Assembly (NCBI GenBank): GCA_026389955.1
Contig: JAPLGY010000470.1
Location: forward strand, 1 to 5,774
Length of the DNA stretch: 5,774 nt
Origin: Caldilinea sp.
GTDB taxonomy: Bacteria > Chloroflexota > Anaerolineae > Caldilineales > Caldilineaceae
Reading direction: 5' to 3'
A program made the translations under genes and the position numbers. The notes beneath the pieces are model-generated. The model was not told the origin of the DNA, did no database searches, and saw only the letters and a program-made list of their open reading frames with translations. This document shows positions 1 to 5,774 of the stretch, piece by piece. Positions within the stretch are counted from its first letter, which is position 1. Each line of letters opens with the position of its first letter.

Positions 1-40
1 GGGTAAAGGCCAAGAGTCCAAACAAATATTTGCGAGTCAT
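1..40 (-). CDS. N-terminus of an unidentified, probably exported protein (partial)
   Basis: Reading the minus strand from 40 leftward gives ATG followed by an open frame to the window edge, encoding MTRKYLFGLLAFT. A basic pair (R3-K4) followed by a hydrophobic run is how a signal peptide or N-terminal membrane anchor begins, but 13 residues cannot identify a family. The start is supported by an AAAGGA Shine-Dalgarno on the minus strand (47-52) with a 6-base spacer, and by a near-consensus promoter further upstream (126-154). The gene is divergent from the glycosyltransferase gene at 298. The existence of a start here is well supported; the exported location is an inference from a very short stretch, and no function can be given. 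Confidence 0.62.
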   Translation of the reverse strand, partial: MTRKYLFGLLAFT

Positions 41-46
41 CAGGGT

Positions 47-52
47 TCCTTT
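47..52 (-). promoter_or_regulatory. Shine-Dalgarno site for the gene starting at 40
   Basis: The minus strand reads AAAGGA, then six bases (ACCCTG), then ATG. It decides the start of the truncated gene at the left edge. Confidence 0.6.
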
Positions 53-125
53 CGTAAAGCAAATTGTGGATAGTCTCCAGGCAGCCAGCTGTATTCTGCC
101 GAGGGTACGATGAGGAGTATCAAAA

Positions 126-154
126 AATATAACAGAGCGTGCCGTCGGCGTCAA
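126..154 (-). promoter_or_regulatory. Sigma70-type promoter for the left-edge minus-strand gene
   Basis: On the minus strand a -35 box TTGACG (149-154, 5 of 6 matches to TTGACA) is separated by exactly 17 bases from a -10 box TATATT (126-131, 5 of 6 matches to TATAAT). Transcription would start near 119, giving an untranslated leader of about 80 bases before the ATG at 40. The stretch 41-297 around it shows no convincing gene: short open frames crossing it have no ribosome-binding site and no recognisable protein. Confidence 0.62.
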
Positions 155-282
155 ATAGAGGCACACCGCGCCGATTTCGCACGCACCTTGAAAATCGAAT
201 CGCTGTTCGTTTCCGCAGTGGCTGCAGCCTGCCATCGAACGCATCTCACCGTCTGTAGATATGCACAAGCGCGGTTCTGCGC

Positions 283-288
283 TACAAT
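283..288 (+). promoter_or_regulatory. Candidate -10 box for the glycosyltransferase gene
   Basis: TACAAT (5 of 6 to TATAAT) ends 9 bases before the ATG at 298. No good -35 hexamer lies 16-18 bases upstream. If used, transcription would start near 295, making the message leaderless or nearly so. That fits the lack of any Shine-Dalgarno before 298 or 307. The call is tentative because a lone hexamer is easily met by chance. Confidence 0.35.
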
Positions 289-297
289 AAGCTCCCG

Positions 298-1223
298 ATG
301 AGCTCGATGCCTTGTGACCTTTCGATCGTGATCGTGAGCTGGAATGTGTGGCCTCTGCTGCAACGCTGCCTGGCGTCGATCGAACGCTGCAGCGTGGCGA
401 CAGCCCCTACACTGCGGGTCCTTCCCCAAGGGTGGCGTCTGGAAGTCATCGTCGTCGACAACGCCAGCGCAGATGGCACCCCGGCCCAGGTTGTGGCCCA
501 TTTCCCCTGGGTGCGCGTGCTGGCCCAGAGACAGAACATCGGCTTTACCGGCGGCAACAATCGAGGCTTTGCGACCAGCAAGGGACGTTTTCTTTATTTT
601 CTCAACCCAGACACCGAGCTGGTGGACGGGACGACACCAGGCGCTTCGCTGGCCACCCTGACAGCCCGGTTGGAGGCAGACCCTGCGCTCGGCGTCGTGG
701 GCCCACAGCTGCGCTACGGCTGGGGCGCAGCTGGCCGGGCAACCCCTGGACCCGCGCCCTGCTCATGGCCGACCGGCCAGCAGAGCAATCCTGTGCTGTC
801 GACTGGCTCGTCGGTGCAGCGCTGCTCTGCCGACGCAGCGCGCTGGAGGCAGTCGCCACTGCTGCCGGACCCTTCGACGAAAGATTTTTTATGTACAGCG
901 AAGAACTCGACCTTTGCCGACGCATCCGGCAGGCTGGCTGGCAGGTGCTCTACGAACCCGCAGCACAGGTCCTCCACCACGAGGGCAAAAGCAGCGAGCA
1001 GGTCTCGACCCAACGGCATATCCACTTCAACACCAGCAAGGTGCGCTACTGGCACAAATGGTTTGGCCCCCGCTGGGCTGCTGCTCTGCGGGGGTTTCTC
1101 CTGGGCGAATATGCCTTACAGATCGGGGTTGAAAAGTTGAAACAACGCCTTGGACACCGTCCTGAGCTGCGCCAGAGCCGGATCGAAGCCTACCGGGCTG
1201 TTCTGCGCAGTGGGCTGCGCTGA
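298..1223 (+). pseudogene. Family 2 glycosyltransferase, frame-disrupted by an apparent internal deletion
   Basis: The protein would transfer a sugar from a nucleotide-sugar donor, probably onto a cell-surface polysaccharide or lipid; donor and acceptor cannot be read from the sequence. The first half, in the frame of 298, carries the GT-A core: SIVIVSWN at residues 9-16, [10 protein letters not shown] at 52-61, [12 protein letters not shown] at 80-91 and the metal-binding region NPDTEL at 103-108. It is recognisable up to VGPQLRYG at about 720. From about 729 the family match continues one frame over: [21 protein letters not shown], then [18 protein letters not shown] (the acceptor/catalytic-base region), [10 protein letters not shown] and a C-terminal [10 protein letters not shown] ending at TGA 1221-1223. 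Relatives, as I recall them, have roughly 35 residues between LRYxDGS and WPxNP; these are absent, and the total of 926 bases is not a multiple of three. A deletion of about 100 bases is therefore more likely than a single-base error. Start 298 or 307 (second ATG); neither has a Shine-Dalgarno. It could be a true pseudogene or an assembly collapse. Confidence 0.82.
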
Positions 1224-1226
1224 ACA

Positions 1227-1241
1227 GCACACCCCGTGTGC
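1227..1241. repeat. Inverted repeat between convergent genes (possible weak terminator)
   Basis: GCACAC-CCC-GTGTGC forms a 6-base-pair stem with a 3-base loop. It starts 4 bases after the glycosyltransferase stop and lies 27 bases beyond the stop of the convergent dehydrogenase gene. The position suits a terminator serving one or both genes, but no clear T-run follows on either strand (plus strand continues ACTCCTCTT), so an intrinsic terminator is only possible. Confidence 0.35.
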
Positions 1242-1268
1242 ACTCCTCTTGATGTTCAACAGCTCATT

Positions 1269-2261
1269 TTAATAGCCGAGCTCTTTGCTGACCTGATTGG
1301 GGATCGGCTGGCCAACGGCCGCAGCGGCCAACAGCCCTGCCAGCTCATCCAGCTGGCGCCCGACCGCAGCCGGCAGCCAGCCGCCGCGGTGGGGGCTGAG
1401 GACAACATTGTCGAGTTCGTGGAAGGGCATCCGGGCAGGCAGCGTCCTGTCTCGTGCAGCTTCGTCGGGCGGATAGCAGTACCAGACGTCGATGCCGGCA
1501 GCAGCCAGATGGCCGCAGCGCAGGGCCTGGTAGAACGCCTCCTCGTCGATCACCGGGCCACGCCCGACGTTGATGACCACCGCCCCCGAAGGCAGCGCTG
1601 CCAGTTCGCGCGCCCCGACCAGGCCAACGGTCTCGGCAGTCTCCGGCAACACGCAGATCAAAATGTCAGTGGATGGCAGCAGGCTGGGCAGATCGGCCAG
1701 GGTATAGACCGCCACGCCATTTTCGAACGGCTGAGGCGGGCGGCGGCGGCGCACGCCGCTCACCTGCATCCCCAGGGCCAGGCAGGGCGGTGCAAGCTGG
1801 CGGCCGATCGCTCCGTACCCCAGGATCAGAACCCGTTTACCCGCAAGAAGCAGAGAGGGCGCACCGAGATACCGTTGGCGCCAATCCCCCTGGCGCAGCT
1901 GTCGATCGAGTGGAACAACAAACTTCACCGCAGCAAAAAGCAATGCCAGGGCAAACTCGGCCGTTGCAACGTCGTTGTAATGCAAGTTGTGCAGCGTAAC
2001 TTCCGGGTAGCGCAAAAGCAACGCCTGCATCGCGGGGGAGACACCCGCGTAGGGCACAATCACAGCCCGCAGTGCCGGTGCCCGTTCGATCCACTCTGGC
2101 TCAAGCGCACCGTGCACAAGCACATGACAGTCCGCAGGTAGCTCCTGCTCAGGTGCGGCCGTCAGCCGCACGTTGTCCGGCAACCGCTGGCGAAGCGCCG
2201 GAGCATGGCGGGCAAGATCGGAGGGGGGGATATGTACGTTGAGGGGAACAACCGGCTCCAT
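1269..2261 (-). CDS. D-2-hydroxyacid dehydrogenase-family NAD(P)-binding oxidoreductase
   Basis: Members of this family reduce 2-oxoacids to D-2-hydroxyacids, or the reverse, with NAD(P)H in the cytoplasm; the substrate here is unknown. The 330-residue length is typical. The N-terminal part (about 1-100) is the first half of the split catalytic domain. The Rossmann domain follows, with GYGAIG at 148-153. Catalytic Arg is R234 in NVGRGP, and catalytic His is H291 in SPHRGG. The position that usually holds the catalytic Glu (DVFxxEP in SerA-type enzymes) reads DVWYCYP, placing Y263 there; E267 lies four residues on. The end of the second Rossmann strand is followed by four arginines (171-174) rather than an acidic residue, which hints at NADP(H). 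The ATG at 2261 has an AGGAG Shine-Dalgarno (2268-2272) with a 6-base spacer. It lies 33 bases downstream of rnd on the same strand, so probably co-transcribed, and ends facing the glycosyltransferase gene. Confidence 0.88.
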   Translation of the reverse strand: MEPVVPLNVHIPPSDLARHAPALRQRLPDNVRLTAAPEQELPADCHVLVHGALEPEWIERAPALRAVIVPYAGVSPAMQALLLRYPEVTLHNLHYNDVATAEFALALLFAAVKFVVPLDRQLRQGDWRQRYLGAPSLLLAGKRVLILGYGAIGRQLAPPCLALGMQVSGVRRRRPPQPFENGVAVYTLADLPSLLPSTDILICVLPETAETVGLVGARELAALPSGAVVINVGRGPVIDEEAFYQALRCGHLAAAGIDVWYCYPPDEAARDRTLPARMPFHELDNVVLSPHRGGWLPAAVGRQLDELAGLLAAAAVGQPIPNQVSKELGY

Positions 2262-2287
2262 CGTTTTCTCCTGCGAAACAACCGGCT
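2247..2287 (-). repeat. 11-bp direct repeat flanking the dehydrogenase ribosome-binding site
   Basis: AACAACCGGCT occurs at 2247-2257 and again at 2277-2287 on the plus strand (AGCCGGTTGTT on the transcribed strand), 30 bases apart. One copy lies in the first codons of the dehydrogenase, the other just upstream of its Shine-Dalgarno. The upstream copy also takes part in a short inverted repeat, ACCGG-N5-CCGGT (2281-2295), which overlaps the first base of the rnd stop codon. Chance, slippage duplication or a regulatory site cannot be distinguished. Confidence 0.4.
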
Positions 2288-2294
2288 TGACCGG

Positions 2295-3488
2295 TCAGTC
2301 GTCCGGCGCAGCCGACGGGTGGAGCACCGCCAGGATCGGCGGTGCATAGGTCTGAATTTTCCAGGGTGTCAGCCCGGCAATCGACCGCAGCGCCTCTGCG
2401 CTGACCGGGTTTTGTTGGGCGATCGCCAGCAGGGTGCTGTTGGGCAGGACGATGTCGGCGTCCACACCACGAGCAGCGGCAGTCTCTGTGCGCCAGCGGC
2501 GCAAGCCATCGTAGCGCTGCTGAATCGCCTTGTCCAGCAACAGCTCGGAACGCCCATCGCCGGAGGGCAGCGGCGGCAGCGGCTGGGTCTGGCCAGCACG
2601 AATTGTCTCCAGCAACTCGCTGCCGTAGCGGTGGATCTGCAGCGTAGAAAGCCCGTCGATCCGGGCAAGTTCGTCCTGAAAGCTGGGCAGAGACTGCGCC
2701 AGCTGAACCAGGACAGAATCGTTGACCACTTTGAACGGAGGACGGTCTGCGCTGCGCGCGGCTTGTTCGCGCCAGTGCCAGAGGGCTTCGAGCACGTTGT
2801 GCTGGCCACGCGGGACCTCACGCACTGCACGCATCTGCCAGAAGCTGCGTCCGTTCGGCTCGCGCTCGGCCGGGTTTCCGCAGGTCAATGCGGCAAAGGC
2901 ATCCTGCGCTTCTTCCCAGCGGCCGCGCCGCTGGAGCTCATCGACCAGCCGTTCACGCAACGGCAGCAGAGAGTGCGTGTCCATCTGGGCATAGGCGATT
3001 TGAGCCGGGGTCAGCGGGCGCTGCCCCCAGTCGGTGCGCTGCATCCGCTTGTCGCTGACAATGCCAAATTGCTGTTCCAGAATCGCTGCCAGCCCAACCT
3101 GTTTCCAGCCCAGAATCCGGGCCGCCAGCTGGGTGTCAAAGACACGCTGGAAAAGGAAGCCGTGGCTGCGGTACAATGTGAGCATGTCGTTGTCCGCTGC
3201 GTGCATGACCACTTCCACCGCCGGGTCAGCCAACAGCTCGCCCAAAGGCGAAAGATCGCTCAGCCGCAGCGGATCCACCAGATAATCTTCGACGACGAGA
3301 CGCTCTGGCGAGCCGTCTGCGGCAGCCCCGGAAATCTGAATCAGACAGACGGTCCCCTGGTAGCTGTACAGACTGTTGCTCTCCGTGTCGAGCGCAAAAC
3401 GAGGCTGGCGGCGCAGCTGGTCGACCAGCCTGCGCAGGGCCTGAGGGGTGTGAATCAAAGGTTGTGCTGTTTTTGAGTAGAAGTACAT
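2295..3488 (-). CDS. rnd: Ribonuclease D (DEDDy 3'-5' exoribonuclease with tandem HRDC domains)
   Basis: RNase D trims 3' ends of tRNA precursors and other structured RNAs in the cytoplasm. The exonuclease domain spans about residues 10-185. Exo I is ALDTES with D34 and E36. Exo II is HAADND with D101. Exo III is YAQMD with Y166 and D170, giving the complete DEDDy set. Two HRDC-like helical regions follow: about 229-299 ([25 protein letters not shown]) and about 317-391 ([37 protein letters not shown]). These are probably used for RNA binding, as in Escherichia coli RNase D, whose 375 residues are close to the 397 here. The ATG at 3488 is the only Met before the exonuclease core. It has AGGA directly abutting it and TAGG a few bases further up, a mediocre ribosome-binding site. 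A strong promoter candidate lies at 3587-3615. The dehydrogenase gene follows after 33 bases. Confidence 0.93.
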   Translation of the reverse strand: MYFYSKTAQPLIHTPQALRRLVDQLRRQPRFALDTESNSLYSYQGTVCLIQISGAAADGSPERLVVEDYLVDPLRLSDLSPLGELLADPAVEVVMHAADNDMLTLYRSHGFLFQRVFDTQLAARILGWKQVGLAAILEQQFGIVSDKRMQRTDWGQRPLTPAQIAYAQMDTHSLLPLRERLVDELQRRGRWEEAQDAFAALTCGNPAEREPNGRSFWQMRAVREVPRGQHNVLEALWHWREQAARSADRPPFKVVNDSVLVQLAQSLPSFQDELARIDGLSTLQIHRYGSELLETIRAGQTQPLPPLPSGDGRSELLLDKAIQQRYDGLRRWRTETAAARGVDADIVLPNSTLLAIAQQNPVSAEALRSIAGLTPWKIQTYAPPILAVLHPSAAPDD

Positions 3489-3542
3489 TCCTGCCTATGC
3501 CAAAAACCTGATAAACTTCTGATCGTGGCCGTTCTGTAGGGT

Positions 3543-3569
3543 GGCTGGCCCTGGTAAGGAGCGCCAGCC
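3543..3569 (-). repeat. Hairpin in the predicted rnd leader
   Basis: GGCTGGC (3543-3549) and GCCAGCC (3563-3569) can pair as a 7-base-pair GC-rich stem with a 13-base loop. If the promoter at 3587-3615 is used, this lies in the 5' untranslated leader of rnd, about 55 bases before its start codon. No T-run follows on the minus strand, so it does not look like a terminator. It could affect message stability or translation. Confidence 0.4.
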
Positions 3570-3586
3570 TCTCGCTTGCGGGGTTC

Positions 3587-3615
3587 ATCTTACTGTGCAG
3601 AGAAAAGTGTGTCAA
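3587..3615 (-). promoter_or_regulatory. Sigma70-type promoter for rnd and the dehydrogenase gene
   Basis: On the minus strand a perfect -35 box TTGACA (3610-3615) stands exactly 17 bases from TAAGAT (3587-3592, 4 of 6 to TATAAT). Transcription would begin near 3580, leaving a leader of about 90 bases before the rnd ATG at 3488. The intergenic region 3489-3690 is divergent, so it should also hold a promoter for the operon at 3691, but I found no convincing plus-strand pair. Confidence 0.6.
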
Positions 3616-3677
3616 AACAGAGACGCTGAACGGTTCGTGCAAAACCAAATCGAGCTTCGACCTTGTGCGCGGTTGTG

Positions 3678-3684
3678 AAAGGAG
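3678..3684 (+). promoter_or_regulatory. Shine-Dalgarno site that fixes the GTG start at 3691
   Basis: AAAGGAG stands six bases before GTG 3691. The in-frame ATG at 3730 has no comparable site, so the GTG is preferred. Confidence 0.7.
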
Positions 3685-3690
3685 TGGGTC

Positions 3691-4611
3691 GTGCAGGTAC
3701 AGATCAGAGCAAAAGCAGTGTCCAGCCCTATGCGGAGCCCCTTTCTGCGTTCGATCAGGCTGGAATTGCTGGGATTGTTGTTGTTTGTCGTGCTCTTCAG
3801 CTTGTTGAGGGGCATCGGGGCTGCGCTCACCCCCTCTGGGCTGATTGGGCTGGGGCTGGGGATGGCAGCGGTGCCTGCACTGCTCTGGCTGGCAGTTTTC
3901 TACCGGATCGACCAGGCAGAACCCGAGCCAAAACAGCTGGTCGTCCGGGTCTATCTGGCCGGCCTGTTGGTCGCCGCCGCGCTGCACCAACCGATCTACG
4001 AGGTCTGGTTTGAGAGCAGCCGCTGGCTGGGCAACTACTGGTGGTCGCAGCTGTTCGGCGGGATCCTGGTCACCGGCATGGCGAGTGCGGCCATCGTCTA
4101 CGCCACGGTACGGGTGACAATTTTTGCCGACCCAGAATTTGACGAACGGCTGGATGGCATTCTGTACGCAGTGGCTGCCGGGCTCGGGGTTGCCACTGTC
4201 CACAACTTCGTCTATGTGATCCAGCATGGAGGTGTCGACCTGCAGATAGGCTCGATCCGCATGGTGGTCGATACCTTGGGCTACGCCAGCATGGCAGGGG
4301 TGCTCGGCTATTTCATCGGCCAGGCCCGTTTCGAGAAAACCCCCCTCTATTATCTGCCCGCCGGGGTGACCTTGTCGGCGATATTGACCGGGCTCTATTT
4401 TTTCTTGATCGATCGGACCGGCCAGGAGGGCCTGCATGCCGAACCCTGGCGCGACCTGGCGCTCGGGATCTTTTGGACGCTGCTGGTCCTGGGTGCCGTC
4501 AGCTGGCTGGTGCGCCGCGCCAATGAGGAGACTGCCCGGGTTGCCCTGCTGGCTGGCGAATCGTGGGTGACCCAGGACGATTCGATCCCCCCCACAGGAG
4601 CCGTGCAATGA
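3691..4611 (+). CDS. PrsW-like polytopic membrane protein, catalytic motifs apparently lost
   Basis: PrsW is an intramembrane metalloprotease that in Bacillus subtilis cleaves the anti-sigma factor RsiW. This 306-residue protein shares the family's layout: about eight hydrophobic segments (near 24-39, 50-71, 82-100, 117-145, 154-178, 188-210, 218-241, 255-275), a DxxEPEP motif at 74-80 after the second segment, and DERLDGILYAVAAGLGVAT at 151-169. The catalytic residues look replaced. Where EExxK is expected (around 132-136) it reads SAAIV. Where GFATxEN is expected it reads GVATVHN, with H171 for Glu. Where a His normally begins the third motif it reads YASMAG (Y198). I infer a non-proteolytic relative, perhaps a binding or scaffold protein, or one with altered metal ligands. 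The GTG start has an AAAGGAG site 6 bases upstream. The stop overlaps the next gene (ATGA), pointing to translational coupling. Family assignment is fairly sure; loss of activity is inferred from a by-eye alignment. Confidence 0.75.
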   Translation: MQVQIRAKAVSSPMRSPFLRSIRLELLGLLLFVVLFSLLRGIGAALTPSGLIGLGLGMAAVPALLWLAVFYRIDQAEPEPKQLVVRVYLAGLLVAAALHQPIYEVWFESSRWLGNYWWSQLFGGILVTGMASAAIVYATVRVTIFADPEFDERLDGILYAVAAGLGVATVHNFVYVIQHGGVDLQIGSIRMVVDTLGYASMAGVLGYFIGQARFEKTPLYYLPAGVTLSAILTGLYFFLIDRTGQEGLHAEPWRDLALGIFWTLLVLGAVSWLVRRANEETARVALLAGESWVTQDDSIPPTGAVQ

Positions 4612-5255
4612 TCTGGTTCGACCGTCTGATCAAGCCAAGCCCAACCAACGACCGGCCCGAGCTGCGCGAGCAGCTGGTCAACGACCTGGCGGTTGCAGTG
4701 ACCGTTCTCTTTGCGTTTCTGGCAAACGGCGGCGCACTCCGGGTGGCCTATCCCGACCGCTGGGCTGTGCGAGAGCAGAGCGCAGGAGGGTTTACAGCAC
4801 TGCAGCTGGGCAGCCCCAGCCTCTATGAAACCCAGATCACAGTGAGCAGCCGGCCCTTGGGGGAAGCCGAAAACCTGGAAACAGCGCGTTTTGAACGTTC
4901 GCTCAAGCTCGCCGCCGGCCTGGACACCTATCGAGAACTGACCGCAGAGACACTGACCCTGTTGAACGGGACCCCAGCCCTTGTGACCACCTACGGCTTT
5001 GTGGTCGATCCAGCACAGGAGAGCGGAGCCGCCGAGCTGCCCGTGGTCGTCAAAGGACAAGATATCCTGTTTGTGGCCGGCGATTTCCTGTACAGCGTGA
5101 CGCTGCGCGCCGATGCCCTGGCGTGGGATGCCAGCACCCATGCGTTTGCAGTGGTCACCGCCAGCCTGCGTCTGCAGCCGGTCACCGAACTGTGGGCCGA
5201 CCCAGCCCGGAGTCGCAACTTTGACGGTGCTGTTCAAACCGAAGGAGGCAACTGA
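4608..5255 (+). CDS. Unrecognised protein with an N-terminal membrane anchor
   Basis: I do not recognise a named family. The 215-residue product begins with a charged cytoplasmic-looking stretch (1-26). One hydrophobic segment (about 27-39, LAVAVTVLFAFLA) follows and would anchor it with the remainder outside the membrane; no lipobox cysteine is seen. The outer part starts LRVAYPDRWAVREQ (44-57), then mixed strand-like segments (GGFTALQLG, YETQITVSS, ALVTTYGFVVD, DILFVAGDFLYSVTLRAD). The xxYPxxW opening and closing strands resemble PsbP/Mog1-like folds, which is only a structural suggestion. ATG 4608 has AGGAG at 4596-4600 with a 7-base spacer and overlaps the preceding TGA by 4 bases; a GTG further up at 4563 is inside the previous gene and lacks such a site. 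Its stop overlaps the next start (TGATG). Its place between a PrsW-like protein and a secreted protease suggests a shared envelope role, possibly as substrate, inhibitor or adaptor. Confidence 0.75.
   Translation: MIWFDRLIKPSPTNDRPELREQLVNDLAVAVTVLFAFLANGGALRVAYPDRWAVREQSAGGFTALQLGSPSLYETQITVSSRPLGEAENLETARFERSLKLAAGLDTYRELTAETLTLLNGTPALVTTYGFVVDPAQESGAAELPVVVKGQDILFVAGDFLYSVTLRADALAWDASTHAFAVVTASLRLQPVTELWADPARSRNFDGAVQTEGGN
5241..5248 (+). promoter_or_regulatory. Strong Shine-Dalgarno site for the serine protease gene
   Basis: GAAGGAGG stands six bases before ATG 5255, within the end of the preceding gene. It decides the start and, with the TGATG overlap, supports coupled translation. Confidence 0.7.
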
Positions 5256-5774
5256 TGCGCTACCGTGCTGTGCTGGCCCACCTGGCCAGCAGCCGTTCGC
5301 TGGGCAAGCTGCTCCTCTTGTGGGTCCTGTTGGCTGTGCTCGGCCTGGCAGGGAGAGCACAGGCTGTGGACCGGCTCTCTCTGCAGCGGGCGCTGCAGTC
5401 GGTGGTGTTGGTGCTGGTGCCCGACGCCAACGGCGAACTGCTCAGTTCGGGCAGCGGAACCGTCCTGGACGCCGAGCGCGGCCTGGTACTCACCAACTTT
5501 CATGTGCTGGGCGACCTGGAAAGCGGCGAATTTTTCAACCAGACAGGGTCTGCTGTGATCGGGGTGATGCCCGAGACGCTGCGCGGGGCCCCTCTGCTGC
5601 GCTACACAGCCCACACCATCGCCCACGACCGCCGGTACGACCTGGCTCTGCTCCAGATCACCGGCCTGCTCGACGGGTCGACCGCGTTGCCCAAAAATTT
5701 GGGGCTGACCGCACCGCTGCGAGGAGAAAGCGACGCACTGCTGCCCGGCGACCGCATGGCCGTGATCGGCTACC
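5255..5774 (+). CDS. Exported trypsin-like serine protease (S1, DegP-like), 3' truncated by the window
   Basis: The visible 173 residues begin with a signal peptide: basic residues up to K18, a hydrophobic core LLLLWVLLAVLGLAG (19-33), and a likely signal peptidase I site AQA|VD after 37. A chymotrypsin-fold protease domain follows. It has LVLVPDANG near 52-60, SGSGTVLD at 65-72 and LTNFHVLGD at 79-87 with catalytic His H83. The catalytic Asp is in YDLALLQI at 128-135 (D129). GDRMAVIGY at 165-173 is where the approach to the Ser motif begins; the catalytic Ser (GNSGGP in relatives) and any PDZ or other C-terminal domain lie beyond the window. The family degrades or processes exported and misfolded proteins outside the cytoplasm. 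A 30-residue insertion-like stretch (about 90-120) separates the His and Asp regions. It is the third gene of the operon. Whether it is active, and its full length, cannot be judged here. Confidence 0.85.
   Translation, partial: MRYRAVLAHLASSRSLGKLLLLWVLLAVLGLAGRAQAVDRLSLQRALQSVVLVLVPDANGELLSSGSGTVLDAERGLVLTNFHVLGDLESGEFFNQTGSAVIGVMPETLRGAPLLRYTAHTIAHDRRYDLALLQITGLLDGSTALPKNLGLTAPLRGESDALLPGDRMAVIGY

Noticed and set aside
110..301. Short plus-strand open frame in the left intergenic region
   Set aside because: Its Arg/Ala-rich translation resembles no protein, it overlaps the minus-strand promoter, and it runs into the glycosyltransferase start.
1236..2141. Long plus-strand open frame opposite the dehydrogenase gene
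   Set aside because: It is antisense to a clear hydroxyacid dehydrogenase with intact motifs; its translation is low-complexity and matches no family.
3172..3177. TACAAT inside rnd as an antisense promoter
   Set aside because: No -35 box stands at 16-18 bases upstream, and the bases are explained by Leu-Tyr codons of RNase D.
2205..3476. Long plus-strand open frame opposite rnd
   Set aside because: The minus strand encodes RNase D with all catalytic residues; the opposite frame is a shadow typical of GC-rich DNA.
3473..3501. TTGAGT-N17-TATGCC as a plus-strand promoter for the operon at 3691
   Set aside because: The -10 box matches only in its first three bases and lacks the key final T; it also begins within the rnd coding sequence.
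4563..4607. Upstream GTG start for the anchored unknown protein
   Set aside because: It would overlap the PrsW-like gene by 49 bases without a ribosome-binding site; ATG 4608 has AGGAG at proper spacing and the ATGA junction.
3226..4608. Minus-strand open frame of 460 codons opposite the PrsW-like gene
   Set aside because: It crosses the rnd start, the divergent promoter region and the PrsW-like gene, has a Gln/Pro/Arg-rich translation and no recognisable domain.
4395..5360. Minus-strand open frame of 321 codons opposite the last two genes
   Set aside because: The plus strand has coupled genes with strong ribosome-binding sites and a recognisable protease; this frame has none of these.

Overview
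This is a GC-rich (roughly 60 % by eye) bacterial chromosomal window with six protein-coding loci, two of them cut by the window edges. Leucine is mostly CTG, a family-2 glycosyltransferase has the rhamnosyltransferase-like layout, and a PrsW-like membrane protein sits next to a secreted trypsin-like protease. From memory of such gene sets this suggests Chloroflexota, perhaps the Caldilineae/Anaerolineae side. No rRNA or other phylogenetic marker is present, so the assignment is an inference.

Left part (1-1268): the first 40 bases on the minus strand are the start of a gene that runs off the window. It has a good ribosome-binding site and, about 85 bases upstream, a near-consensus sigma70-type promoter (TTGACG-N17-TATATT). 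Divergent from it is a glycosyltransferase gene (298-1223, +) whose two halves lie in different frames. The linker between its GT-A core and the acceptor half appears to be missing, so it is annotated as broken.

Middle part (1269-3615), minus strand: a two-gene unit transcribed leftward. It holds ribonuclease D (rnd, DEDDy exonuclease with two HRDC-like domains), then after 33 bases a D-2-hydroxyacid dehydrogenase-family protein. A strong candidate promoter (TTGACA-N17-TAAGAT) lies about 100 bases upstream of rnd, and the predicted leader carries a hairpin.

Right part (3691-5774), plus strand: a tightly coupled three-gene operon (ATGA and TGATG junctions, each start with a strong Shine-Dalgarno). 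It encodes a PrsW-like polytopic membrane protein that seems to lack the family's catalytic residues, an unrecognised membrane-anchored protein, and an exported trypsin-like serine protease cut off before its catalytic serine. Together they look like a cell-envelope module combining a possible pseudoprotease with a secreted protease. No CRISPR array, tRNA, rRNA or insertion sequence was seen.
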